This document shows positions 9,597-16,799 of a stretch of DNA of 63,032 nt, one piece after another. Position numbers and translations under genes: made by a program. The notes below the pieces were generated by a model. It was not told the DNA's origin. It was given only the letters and a program-made list of their open reading frames with translations, and searched no databases. Within the stretch, counting starts at the first letter, position 1; each line of letters starts with the position of its first letter. Origin of the DNA: Pseudomonadota bacterium (GTDB lineage: Bacteria > Pseudomonadota > Gammaproteobacteria > Burkholderiales > Burkholderiaceae_B); assembly GCA_023423975.1 (NCBI GenBank), contig JAFAEO010000055.1, forward strand, positions 1 to 63,032, read 5' to 3'.

Positions 9597-10457
9597 ATGG
9601 ATATAACAACCCTGTTCTGGTTATTTGCCGCCGCGTTCGGCGCCAGCATGCTGGGCGGCATGCTGGGAATGGCAAGCGGCATTTTTATTGTGCCCATTCT
9701 GATTATCGCTTTCGGCGTCGATATTCACGTTGCGATCGCTGCCAGCATCGTGTCCGTCATTGCCTGCTCCTGCGGCAGCGCCGCGCCGTTTCTTAAAGGA
9801 CGCCTGACCAACATCAGGCTTGCCATTGTCCTGGAGACGGCGACCACGCTTGGTGCGATCACCGGCGTGCTGTTGATAGGCGTGATTCCAACGCCAGTCC
9901 TCTACGGGCTTTTTGCAGTCATTCTGGTTCTGTCCGCGCAGCAAATGATGGCGCGGCGCCGCGACCCTGCCCTGGCCATCACGCCCGATCCGCAAAGCTG
10001 GGCGAGCCGATTGGGTTTGCACTCCACCTTTCCTGATCGCCAATTGGGCAAAGATGTGGCCTATCAGGTTGCCCGCGTTCCATTGGGCCTTTCCCTGATG
10101 TATGGCGCCGGCGTTATCTCCGCCCTGTTGGGCATTGGTTCCGGCGTACTGAAAATCCCGGCAATGGATACTGCCTTGCGACTGCCCATCAAGGTGTCGT
10201 CCGCAACGTCCAACTTTATGATTGGCGTGACTGCTGCGGCAAGTGGCGGCGCCTACCTTGTTCGTGGCGACATTGACATGAACATCGCCGGCCCCGTCGC
10301 ACTTGGTTCGGTTGTCGGGGCACTGGCCGGCGCCCGCCTGCTGATGGGACTGCCCGCTGACAAACTGCGCATTCTGTTCGCAGTTATTCTTATTGCACTT
10401 GCAATCCAAATGATGTTTAGTGCACTGGGCATCAACCTTTGGGAAACAGGCTTATGA
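9597..10457 (+). CDS. TauE/SafE-family membrane permease
   Basis: A 286-residue polytopic membrane protein of the TauE/SafE family (sulfite, sulfoacetate or other organic anion export), with two homologous halves. Each begins with a glycine-rich amphipathic motif: GGMLGMASGIFIVPI near residue 20 and SALLGIGSGVLKIPA near residue 180. It lies just downstream of a GntR/UTRA regulator and its stop overlaps the start of a DUF1634 gene (ATGA), so the three are likely one operon. Co-occurrence of TauE/SafE with DUF1634 is a recurring pattern in bacteria. The substrate is unknown; no sulfur genes are nearby to support sulfite specifically. Confidence 0.88.
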   Translation: MDITTLFWLFAAAFGASMLGGMLGMASGIFIVPILIIAFGVDIHVAIAASIVSVIACSCGSAAPFLKGRLTNIRLAIVLETATTLGAITGVLLIGVIPTPVLYGLFAVILVLSAQQMMARRRDPALAITPDPQSWASRLGLHSTFPDRQLGKDVAYQVARVPLGLSLMYGAGVISALLGIGSGVLKIPAMDTALRLPIKVSSATSNFMIGVTAAASGGAYLVRGDIDMNIAGPVALGSVVGALAGARLLMGLPADKLRILFAVILIALAIQMMFSALGINLWETGL

Positions 10458-10771
10458 ATGCATTGAGCAACAAACCCGACCGCCACGACGGCATCATTGC
10501 GGGCCTGCTTTGGTATGGCACCCTGATCGCTTCAGCGGTGATTATGACCGGCATTATCCTTGGCGCCCTGGCGCAGATGGGCGCTACCGCAGACCTGGCC
10601 CAGACGGGCAATACACTAATCAAATTTGGCGTGGTGATCTTCGTACTGCTGCCTATCATCCGCGTCGCGCTCATGCTGGTAATGTTCGCGCACGCACGCG
10701 ACTACATCTATACCGCGATTGCGGCGCTGGTGCTGGCGATTATTGGCGTTGGCGTTCTATTGGGCCTATGA
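10454..10771 (+). CDS. DUF1634 small membrane protein, TauE partner
   Basis: A 105-residue protein with three predicted membrane helices (about residues 14-36, 48-72 and 80-105) and the family pattern LLWYGTLIASAVIMTGI, then NTLIKFGVVIFVLLPIIRV. I use the ATG at 10454, which overlaps the TauE stop, rather than an in-frame start 15 bp earlier inside it. DUF1634 members usually follow TauE/SafE permeases and are thought to act with them; the mechanism is not known. A strong terminator follows. Confidence 0.85.
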   Translation: MNALSNKPDRHDGIIAGLLWYGTLIASAVIMTGIILGALAQMGATADLAQTGNTLIKFGVVIFVLLPIIRVALMLVMFAHARDYIYTAIAALVLAIIGVGVLLGL

Positions 10772-10789
10772 TGCGGGCCTACAATTGCG

Positions 10790-10816
10790 GGCCCAATAAT
10801 CACTATTGGGCCTTTT
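10790..10816 (+). terminator. Rho-independent terminator of the GntR-TauE-DUF1634 unit
   Basis: Perfect 9-bp stem GGCCCAATA / TATTGGGCC with a 5-base loop, followed by TTTT. Confidence 0.85.
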
Positions 10817-10852
10817 CCAGAACACAATCCGGTTGGTGTACACCATTACGGT

Positions 10853-10883
10853 AAAAAAACGACGCCAGATAGCGTCGTTTTTT
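10853..10883. terminator. Bidirectional terminator
   Basis: CGACGC pairs with GCGTCG around CAGATA, flanked by an A-run upstream and a T-run downstream. It can therefore stop transcription from both the DUF1634 side and the minus-strand small gene at 10901-11044. Confidence 0.85.
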
Positions 10884-10900
10884 ACTCGTATTCAAAACGC

Positions 10901-11044
10901 CTAGATTTTGCAGGCGTCTCCACAATCGTCATCTGCTTCAGGCAGGTTTTCATCCATCTTTTTGATCAGCTCGGCATTTTTCTTTTCGATCGCATCAAAA
11001 TCAATATTATCCAGCGCGGTGTCAAATTCAGTATCATTGCTCAT
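10901..11044 (-). CDS. Small acidic hypothetical protein with a C-terminal Cys pair
   Basis: A 47-residue open frame starting MSNDTEFDTALDNIDFDAIE and ending EADDDCGDACKI. Support for a real gene: a GGAG ribosome binding site about 9 nt before the ATG, a bidirectional terminator immediately after the stop, and a coherent amphipathic, acidic composition with a predicted helix over about residues 12-31. The CGDAC end could bind metal or form a disulphide. I recognise no family. It sits alone between the TauE unit and the tRNA. Confidence 0.6.
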   Translation of the reverse strand: MSNDTEFDTALDNIDFDAIEKKNAELIKKMDENLPEADDDCGDACKI

Positions 11045-11378
11045 GTGCCATTCTCCGGGTGATTAGCAATGTACCATTTTAAGGCATGCCGCGTGTCTTG
11101 TCCGTAACGATTGCGCAATCGGGCTAAAAGCGCTGGTACGTGCATATCGCAGTTGTAACCATGCCAATTCGCCTCACATCATTAATAATGTCCAATGCCA
11201 ATAAGTGGATGCGCCTTGTTTTTCTTAGGATTATGAGCTCAATAAACCCTTAGACGCGTGTACCCGGGGCTTAGCCATATAGAGAGAAGGGGAGGTTACA
11301 TATGTTCACCAACCATGACCCAATAACGTGTCGGTTTTTGTAAACAATTATGTTTTCACTAAATCAAACAAAGATTAG
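11045..11378. other. Intergenic region between small gene and tRNA
   Basis: AT-richer than its surroundings and without a clear gene. It holds a 13-codon frame at 11302-11343 (MFTNHDPITCRFL) behind a strong AGAAGGGGAGG ribosome binding site. Whether this is translated is unknown. Confidence 0.45.
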
Positions 11379-11453
11379 TGGCCTCGCCGACAGGAATCGA
11401 ACCTGTAATTGGCCCTTAGGAGGGGTCGGTTATATCCATTTAACTACGGCGAG
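11379..11453 (-). tRNA. tRNA-Arg (anticodon CCU)
   Basis: On the minus strand the molecule folds into a cloverleaf: acceptor CTCGCCG / CGGCGAG, D-stem GTTA / TAAC, anticodon loop CTCCTAA giving anticodon CCU, T-arm ACAGG-TTCGAAT-CCTGT, discriminator G and an encoded CCA at 11379-11381. The loop and D-arm match the CCU arginine tRNA of other proteobacteria (argW in E. coli). Two oddities are a C1-G72 first pair and an A-C mismatch in the second pair of the anticodon stem (GACCC / GGGCC). It decodes the rare AGG codon. Confidence 0.93.
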
Positions 11454-11793
11454 AACGCTTAAAAGCACCCGGCATTATATGCCAAATCAGGTGAATGATA
11501 AACTTGATGGTCGGTGCAAGGCTCAATAAAAATCAACATGAGTGGCAAAAGCGATGGCGAGTCTGATGGAAAGCGCCACTGGCAATACGCTGGATCAGGG
11601 CACCCGTTCCCATGGGCAAAGTGGCTGGATAGATCGGCAACGCGTGCTGCCGTTTCAGCAGCAAACTACCCTATTGCCGCAAGCCTGCAGTGATGTCAAC
11701 GCCCAAGCCAAGCATAACTAGTATAAACCCTGCTTTGCAACCGCATCATCTTTGTAGTATTAATTTGGCGTTATGACCGACCGGGGAACTGTC
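11454..11793. other. Intergenic region upstream of tRNA-Arg, no clear gene
   Basis: Contains the 5' flank and presumed promoter of the tRNA. One frame of 55 codons at 11554-11721 is open (MASLMESATG...), but it has no ribosome binding site and random-looking composition, so I do not call it. Confidence 0.4.
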
Positions 11794-12018
11794 ATGAAAC
11801 ACTATTCGATCCGCAAGCGCAGAGAGCCACAACATGAAGATTATTATCTGAATGCATTGGTTTGCAATGAATGTGCAGGGGATGTGGCGCAATCGTATCC
11901 GGATGCGCGTGAAATTACCGAAATTCTGTGCGATCCCAGCTATGAAGACTGCTGCAAGCTTTGCGGCAAATCGTTCTGGGACGAAATCAATGCGCGCTCT
12001 GTCTTCCGTCCCCATTGA
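11794..12018 (+). CDS. Small Cys-rich hypothetical protein, possible zinc-binding
   Basis: A 74-residue protein. Two paired-cysteine knuckles, CNEC near residue 25 and CCKLC near residue 54, with a further Cys in LCDPSYEDCC, resemble a zinc-ribbon or treble-clef site; the N-terminus is basic (KRRREP-like) and the middle acidic. I chose the ATG at 11794 because GGGGA lies 7 nt before it; an in-frame ATG at 11773 lacks a ribosome binding site. No family recognised. It is monocistronic, followed by about 150 bp of non-coding DNA. Confidence 0.6.
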   Translation: MKHYSIRKRREPQHEDYYLNALVCNECAGDVAQSYPDAREITEILCDPSYEDCCKLCGKSFWDEINARSVFRPH

Positions 12019-12167
12019 GCAATTGCGGCGCGTGGCTGCACGCTGGCTCAGATTGCCTGGGGCCTGCAGTGCTGGTGCTCGCTGCTGTTAATCGGCAAAA
12101 CGTGCAAACCTGTCATATAAAAGGGATTCGCGAAAACAATCGGCCACACAGGTTCAGCAAAAAACAC

Positions 12168-12668
12168 TTAGGCGGCGCGTCCGTCGTTGGCTACGTTTAC
12201 GGGGTGTGCCTGCAATAGCGTTACCAGCGTCTGCGGGTCAATTCCCAGGAGATAGCCGCGTCGCCCGCCATTGATATAGATCTGCGGCAAATCCAGCACA
12301 CTTTGTTCCACCCAAACCGGCATTCGCTTGCGGGTTCCGAAAGGCGAAGTGCCGCCGATCTGGTATCCCGAGTGCCTGGGCGCCGCCGCGGCCTGGGCTG
12401 GTTGCATTTTCTTGACGCTAGCCTGGCGCGCCAGGTTTTTCATCGAAACTTCGCAATCGCCGTGCATCAGCATCACATGCGGCTTGGCGTGTTCATCTTC
12501 CAGGATGAGCGTCTTGACAACTGCATGCGCATCAATGTCCAACTGCCGCGCCGCCTCTGCGGTGCCGCCATGCTCAATATAATCATAAGTGTGTTCGGTG
12601 TAAGCCACTTTATGTTTTTTCAACATTTGAGTAGCAGGCGTTTCCGATACGTGTTTACTGGCAGCCAT
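12168..12668 (-). CDS. ybaK: YbaK/EbsC-type Cys-tRNA(Pro) deacylase
   Basis: A 166-residue trans-editing enzyme that hydrolyses Cys mischarged on tRNA-Pro. The YbaK fold is clear: HTYDYIEHGGTAEAARQL near residue 30, the catalytic-lysine strand VVKTLILED, HGDCEVSMKNLARQ and the signature GYQIGGTSPFGTRKRMPVW. Length is normal for the family. It is followed on the same strand by nothing close; xerD lies upstream about 70 bp away and in the same direction, so co-transcription is possible. Confidence 0.92.
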   Translation of the reverse strand: MAASKHVSETPATQMLKKHKVAYTEHTYDYIEHGGTAEAARQLDIDAHAVVKTLILEDEHAKPHVMLMHGDCEVSMKNLARQASVKKMQPAQAAAAPRHSGYQIGGTSPFGTRKRMPVWVEQSVLDLPQIYINGGRRGYLLGIDPQTLVTLLQAHPVNVANDGRAA

Positions 12669-12738
12669 ATTCGGTTCACTGACGTGTATTGTTGTTGAAG
12701 GAATCGGCTATTCTACTGCAACTGTCAGGCCTTTCGGC

Positions 12739-13656
12739 TTATGCCCGCGGATGGTGTTGCGCGTGCAACTGCTTGAGCCGCTCACGTGCTACGTGAGTAT
12801 AGATTTGCGTGGTGGAAATATCGGCATGCCCCAGCAGCAGTTGCACAACACGCAAGTCTGCGCCGTGATTGAGCAGATGCGTGGCAAAGGCGTGCCGCAG
12901 GGTGTGCGGCGACAGCGGCGTATGAATATCTGCCTGCAGAGCGTATTTCTTGATCAATTGCCAGAACGCCTGACGCGTCATGCCAGTGGCGCGACGGGTC
13001 AGAAACAAATCATCGGACTGACGCCGCCCCAGTAAATCGGGGCGCGCCTCTTTCAGATAACGTTCCAGCCAGTAAGCAGCCTGTGCGCCCACCGGAACCA
13101 GCCGATCCTTACCGCCCTTGCCCATGACCACTCGAACGACATTCTCGTTCAGGCTCAAATGCAGCACCTTCAGGCTAACCAGTTCGGTGACCCGCAAGCC
13201 CGACGCATACAGGGTTTCAAGCATGGCGCGATCCCGCAATCCCAGCGCATCCCGGATGTTGGGCGCCTCCAGCAACTGGTCTACCTGCTGCTCGCTCATG
13301 GTTTTGGGAAACCGCGTCGGCTGGCGGGCCGAATGCAGGGTCAGGCACGGATCCTCTGTGATCTGATGGGTACGGATGGCCCAGGCAAAGTAACGTTTGA
13401 GCGTGGCCAGTCGGCGATTGGCCGTGGTGGCCTTGCTGTGGGCATGCCTGGCGGCAAACCAGGCTTCGATATCGTCCTTGGTGGTCTCCAGCAGGGTTTT
13501 GGGCGGCTTTCGCTTGGCCAGAAAATCGGCCAGCCCTTTCAGATCCTGGCGGTAGGCCGCTAGCGTATTCTGCGACAACCCGTCTTCCAGCCACAAGGCA
13601 TCAATAAATGGGTCTATGGCGTGCTGGTGGGCTGGCGCCACTTGCTGATCTGGCAT
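12739..13656 (-). CDS. xerD: Tyrosine recombinase XerD
   Basis: A 305-residue site-specific recombinase that with XerC resolves chromosome dimers at dif. The N-terminal SAM-like core-binding domain (DALWLEDGLSQNTLAAYRQDL, about residues 18-38) and catalytic domain are complete: Arg in ASGLRVTEL, HTLRH box, the second His in LLLGHADISTTQ and the nucleophilic Tyr in IYTHV. Length and ends fit XerD of Bordetella-type bacteria, so I take it as the housekeeping enzyme, not a mobile-element integrase. No dif-like site was looked for successfully nearby. Confidence 0.9.
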   Translation of the reverse strand: MPDQQVAPAHQHAIDPFIDALWLEDGLSQNTLAAYRQDLKGLADFLAKRKPPKTLLETTKDDIEAWFAARHAHSKATTANRRLATLKRYFAWAIRTHQITEDPCLTLHSARQPTRFPKTMSEQQVDQLLEAPNIRDALGLRDRAMLETLYASGLRVTELVSLKVLHLSLNENVVRVVMGKGGKDRLVPVGAQAAYWLERYLKEARPDLLGRRQSDDLFLTRRATGMTRQAFWQLIKKYALQADIHTPLSPHTLRHAFATHLLNHGADLRVVQLLLGHADISTTQIYTHVARERLKQLHAQHHPRA

Positions 13657-13760
13657 GGTTATTTATTCACAACAAAAAATGATAATGGCAAACCGCCGCT
13701 GCTTTCTGAACTATGATTTGATTCTAGCCTAAATTCTGCCTATCCAAATACGATTTTCCT

Positions 13761-14666
13761 ATGCATATTGCCCTGCTCGTCATCCCAGATTGTCTCATTG
13801 TCGCGCTGGGCTGGGTTCTGCTTCACAAACTGAAGTTTTCCCGCGAATTTTTCACCAACACCGAAAAGCTTGTCTACTACATTCTGTTTCCGGCCCTGCT
13901 GGTTCAGTCTATCGCCTTTACGCCTATTTCGGCCAGCTCCGCAAGCCGTCTGTTGGCGGTATCGATTCTACTGTGTCTTGCCGGCTACCTGGCCGCGTGG
14001 CTGGCCCGCCCCCTGCTAAAGCCACGGCCAATCGCGCTGGCGTCACTGGCCCAATGCGCCTATCGCTTTAACACGTATATCGGATTTTCACTGGCGGCGG
14101 CGCTGGCCGGCAGTGAAGGACAGGCCATCATGGCGGTGCTGGTGGGATTTTCGGTGCCGATTGCCAATGTTCTGGCGGTAAAGTCACTGGCTCGCTTTCA
14201 AGGCTCCAATGTATGGCTGGAAATTCTGAAAAACCCATTGGTTCTGGCTACGCTAGTCGGTCTATTGCTGAATTTTTCCGGTATCGGACTGGAAAACACA
14301 GTAAGCGTGACCTTATCCAAACTGGGCAATAGCGCCATCCCGCTGGGGCTGCTTTGCGTCGGCGCCAGCCTTTCATTGGCAGGAGGCAGACAGGATCGCG
14401 CCGTCATTTCCTGGATTCTGGGTATCCGCCTGCTGGCCATGCCGGTCTTTGCGCTGATACTGGCATTCATGCTGGCCTTGTCTGCGCTGGAGACCAATAT
14501 TCTGGTTCTGTTTGCTGCGTTGCCGCCCGCTTCGGCTGCCTATATTCTGGCCGCGCGTATGGGCGGCGACGGACGCTGCGTTGCAACTGCCGTTTCCATC
14601 GGGACAGTATTTTCAGTTCTCACCATTCCCTTCTGGCTGTTCGTCGGACAAACATTGGTAAATTAG
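13761..14666 (+). CDS. AEC-family (auxin efflux carrier) transporter
   Basis: A 301-residue membrane protein with about ten helices in the 5+5 arrangement of the AEC family. Typical features are the first segment LIVALGWVLLHKLKFSREFF, the conserved LVYYILFPALLVQSIAF and the central crossover region with ALASLAQCAYRFNTYIGF, then LGNSAIPLGLLCVGASLSL. Bacterial members export or import malate, malonate or other carboxylates; the substrate is not visible here. It stands alone and is transcribed away from xerD. Confidence 0.85.
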   Translation: MHIALLVIPDCLIVALGWVLLHKLKFSREFFTNTEKLVYYILFPALLVQSIAFTPISASSASRLLAVSILLCLAGYLAAWLARPLLKPRPIALASLAQCAYRFNTYIGFSLAAALAGSEGQAIMAVLVGFSVPIANVLAVKSLARFQGSNVWLEILKNPLVLATLVGLLLNFSGIGLENTVSVTLSKLGNSAIPLGLLCVGASLSLAGGRQDRAVISWILGIRLLAMPVFALILAFMLALSALETNILVLFAALPPASAAYILAARMGGDGRCVATAVSIGTVFSVLTIPFWLFVGQTLVN

Positions 14667-14720
14667 CCACGGATAGCCAATTAATTTTCATTAAATTTTA
14701 GGTAGTTCCGGTGGATTTCT

Positions 14721-14726
14721 TATAAT
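14721..14726 (+). promoter_or_regulatory. Candidate -10 box of tsaE
   Basis: A perfect TATAAT about 38 bp before the ATG at 14764. No good -35 box stands 17 bp upstream. It argues against the in-frame ATG at 14734, which would sit at the transcription start. Confidence 0.45.
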
Positions 14727-14763
14727 TTACATTATGTTTCTTTCCCGGAACGGCCCTATTTCC

Positions 14764-15324
14764 ATGTCCAACTTGCAAACATCCCCTCCTGAACCCCTGG
14801 CAAGCACAGCCCTTTATCTGGCCGATGAGGCAGCCACCGAGCACCTGGCAAAATCTCTTTCAGAAATTATTTCTCATTACTTTTCAAATAGTTACGAGAA
14901 ATCACCAAGTACGGAAAAAAACGCAAAAGTGTATCTGAGAGGGGACCTGGGTGCCGGCAAAACGACCTTTGTTCGGCATTTTCTGAGGGCCATGGGTGTT
15001 AAGGGACGAATTAAGAGTCCTACCTACACTTTGCTTGAAACCTATAAACTTTCTAGTTTATACTTGTATCACTTTGATTTTTATAGATTTACCGATACCG
15101 AAGAATGGCATGAAGCCGGTTTTCGTGAGAATCTCGGTGAAGACGCAATTGTATTTATAGAGTGGGCAGATAAAGCAGGACCCGGGTTGCCAACACCCGA
15201 TCTTGAGCTGTACCTGATATACGAATCGGCTGGAAGAACGGCACAATTTAACGCTTTTTCGGAAAAGGGCAAGACATGGATAACAAAGCTCATTCACAGG
15301 AAAATGCCAACAGGCGACCAATAA
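14764..15324 (+). CDS. tsaE: tRNA threonylcarbamoyladenosine biosynthesis ATPase TsaE
   Basis: A P-loop ATPase needed with TsaB, TsaC and TsaD for t6A37 modification of ANN-decoding tRNAs. It shows Walker A LGAGKTTFVRHFL, the switch region VKGRIKSPTYTLLETY, FDFYRF and the Walker B-like IVFIEWADKAG. About 186 residues from the ATG at 14764, slightly long because of an N-terminal extension; an upstream ATG at 14734 adds ten residues. The central part is visibly AT-richer than its neighbours. The stop lies 49 bp inside the amiC frame, the common tsaE-amiC-mutL-miaA arrangement. Confidence 0.92.
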   Translation: MSNLQTSPPEPLASTALYLADEAATEHLAKSLSEIISHYFSNSYEKSPSTEKNAKVYLRGDLGAGKTTFVRHFLRAMGVKGRIKSPTYTLLETYKLSSLYLYHFDFYRFTDTEEWHEAGFRENLGEDAIVFIEWADKAGPGLPTPDLELYLIYESAGRTAQFNAFSEKGKTWITKLIHRKMPTGDQ

Positions 15325-16607
15325 CCCGTCGGCGCATTCTGGGTGCGTCAGCCACACTGCTGTCCCTTCCCGTTGTTTCCAAAGTTGCAACTGCAGCCGG
15401 CGGACAGATTCTGGCCGTACGTACGTGGCCTGCAGACGAATACACCCGGGTGACGCTGGAGCTGAACGCGCCTTTGCGCGCCGAGCATTTCATGCTGGGC
15501 AACCCCAATCGACTGGTGGTGGATATTCAGGGCCTGACCATCAGCCAGGCGCTCAATTCCCTGATTTCCAAAATTCGCGCCAATGACCCCTATATTTCCG
15601 CCGTGCGTGTGGCACAGAACCGCGCCGACGTAGTGCGTCTGGTATTCGATCTGAAACAGGATATTGCCCCGCAGGTGTTCACGCTGAAACCGGTAGGCGA
15701 CTACCAGTACCGGCTTGTCCTAGATTTGTATCCCAAAGTAGCCAAGGATCCCATCCTGGCACTGGCCAGGGATCTGGAAAATGATCCGCTGGCACAGGTC
15801 TTGGACAACCTGGCCCAGAACAACAGCAATGCACCGGTGCCGTCGGTCAGCGGCCAGGTCAACCCTGCCACGGCCGGCCGCCAGCCATCCCGTGCCAATC
15901 CCAATCGCCCCATCCTGGTGGCCATTGACCCTGGCCATGGTGGCGAGGACCCCGGCGCTATCGGCATGCGCGGGACACGCGAAAAAGATATCGTCCTGGC
16001 TATCGGACGCCAGTTGCGCGATGTCATCAATTCACAGCCCAATATGCGGGCCTATATGACACGCGAGTCAGATTTTTTTGTGCCGCTGCATGTTCGGGTG
16101 CAAAAAGCGCGACGGGTCAAGGCTGACCTGTTCGTCTCAATTCATGCAGATGCGTTCACCAACCGCTCTGCGCGCGGCACCTCCGTTTTTGCTCTGTCCC
16201 GCAACGGCGCATCCAGTGCCGCCGCCCGCTGGCTGGCCAAGAAAGAGAATGCATCCGATCTGATCGGCGGCCTGGACATCGGCGCGCATGACCGTCAGAC
16301 AGCCAGCGTGCTGCTGGACATGTCCACTACTGCACAAATCAATGATTCCCTGAAAATTGGCCACCGCGTACTGGGTTCGTTGGCGCAAATCAATGGCATC
16401 CACAGTCGCAAGGTGGAGCAGGCAGGGTTTGCCGTGCTCAAGGCGCCGGACATTCCTTCCATTCTGGTGGAAACGGCTTTTATCAGCAACCCGCAAGAGG
16501 AAAATTTCCTGCGTAGCCCGGCCAACCAGCGCCAGATTGCCAGGGCCATTTTCTCCGGCGTCAACGATTATTTCTCAACCAATCCACCACTGGCAAGAGT
16601 CGGCTAA
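15276..16607 (+). CDS. amiC: N-acetylmuramoyl-L-alanine amidase AmiC, Tat-exported
   Basis: A 443-residue periplasmic zinc amidase that cleaves septal peptidoglycan during daughter-cell separation. The N-terminus carries a twin-arginine signal (PITRRRILGASATLL). An AMIN targeting domain follows (about residues 45-150, with RVTLELNAPL and NPNRLVVDIQGL), then a linker rich in Pro and Asn, then the amidase_3 domain from VAIDPGHGGEDPGAIG with zinc-binding His, SIHADAF and ILVETAFISNP. Starts inside the end of tsaE, so translation is probably coupled. A terminator-like hairpin follows before mutL. Confidence 0.93.
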   Translation: MDNKAHSQENANRRPITRRRILGASATLLSLPVVSKVATAAGGQILAVRTWPADEYTRVTLELNAPLRAEHFMLGNPNRLVVDIQGLTISQALNSLISKIRANDPYISAVRVAQNRADVVRLVFDLKQDIAPQVFTLKPVGDYQYRLVLDLYPKVAKDPILALARDLENDPLAQVLDNLAQNNSNAPVPSVSGQVNPATAGRQPSRANPNRPILVAIDPGHGGEDPGAIGMRGTREKDIVLAIGRQLRDVINSQPNMRAYMTRESDFFVPLHVRVQKARRVKADLFVSIHADAFTNRSARGTSVFALSRNGASSAAARWLAKKENASDLIGGLDIGAHDRQTASVLLDMSTTAQINDSLKIGHRVLGSLAQINGIHSRKVEQAGFAVLKAPDIPSILVETAFISNPQEENFLRSPANQRQIARAIFSGVNDYFSTNPPLARVG

Positions 16608-16662
16608 TTCCTACTGATCCCCCTTTTGGGCTCTTCGGGACAGCCGTTAGGCCTTTGCCCAC

Positions 16663-16695
16663 ATAACGCCTTCGTATTCGGAGGCGTTATTATTT
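16663..16695 (+). terminator. Hairpin between amiC and mutL
   Basis: ATAACGCCT pairs perfectly with AGGCGTTAT around a 10-base loop and is followed by TATTT. It could end the tsaE-amiC transcript, with mutL-miaA having its own promoter. Confidence 0.65.
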
Positions 16696-16799
16696 GCGGC
16701 ATCGCCGGGCAACTGATCCACCATGACCCGACTTGCGTGTACGGCAATCGTCAAACACGTTAAAATGAAAAATTGCCCTTCTCTCTTTATGCTGCCTCC

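Noticed and set aside
12739..13656. XerD-type recombinase near a tRNA as a sign of an integrated island
   Set aside because: Length and sequence fit the housekeeping XerD; no attachment-site repeats, excision genes or phage genes were seen nearby.
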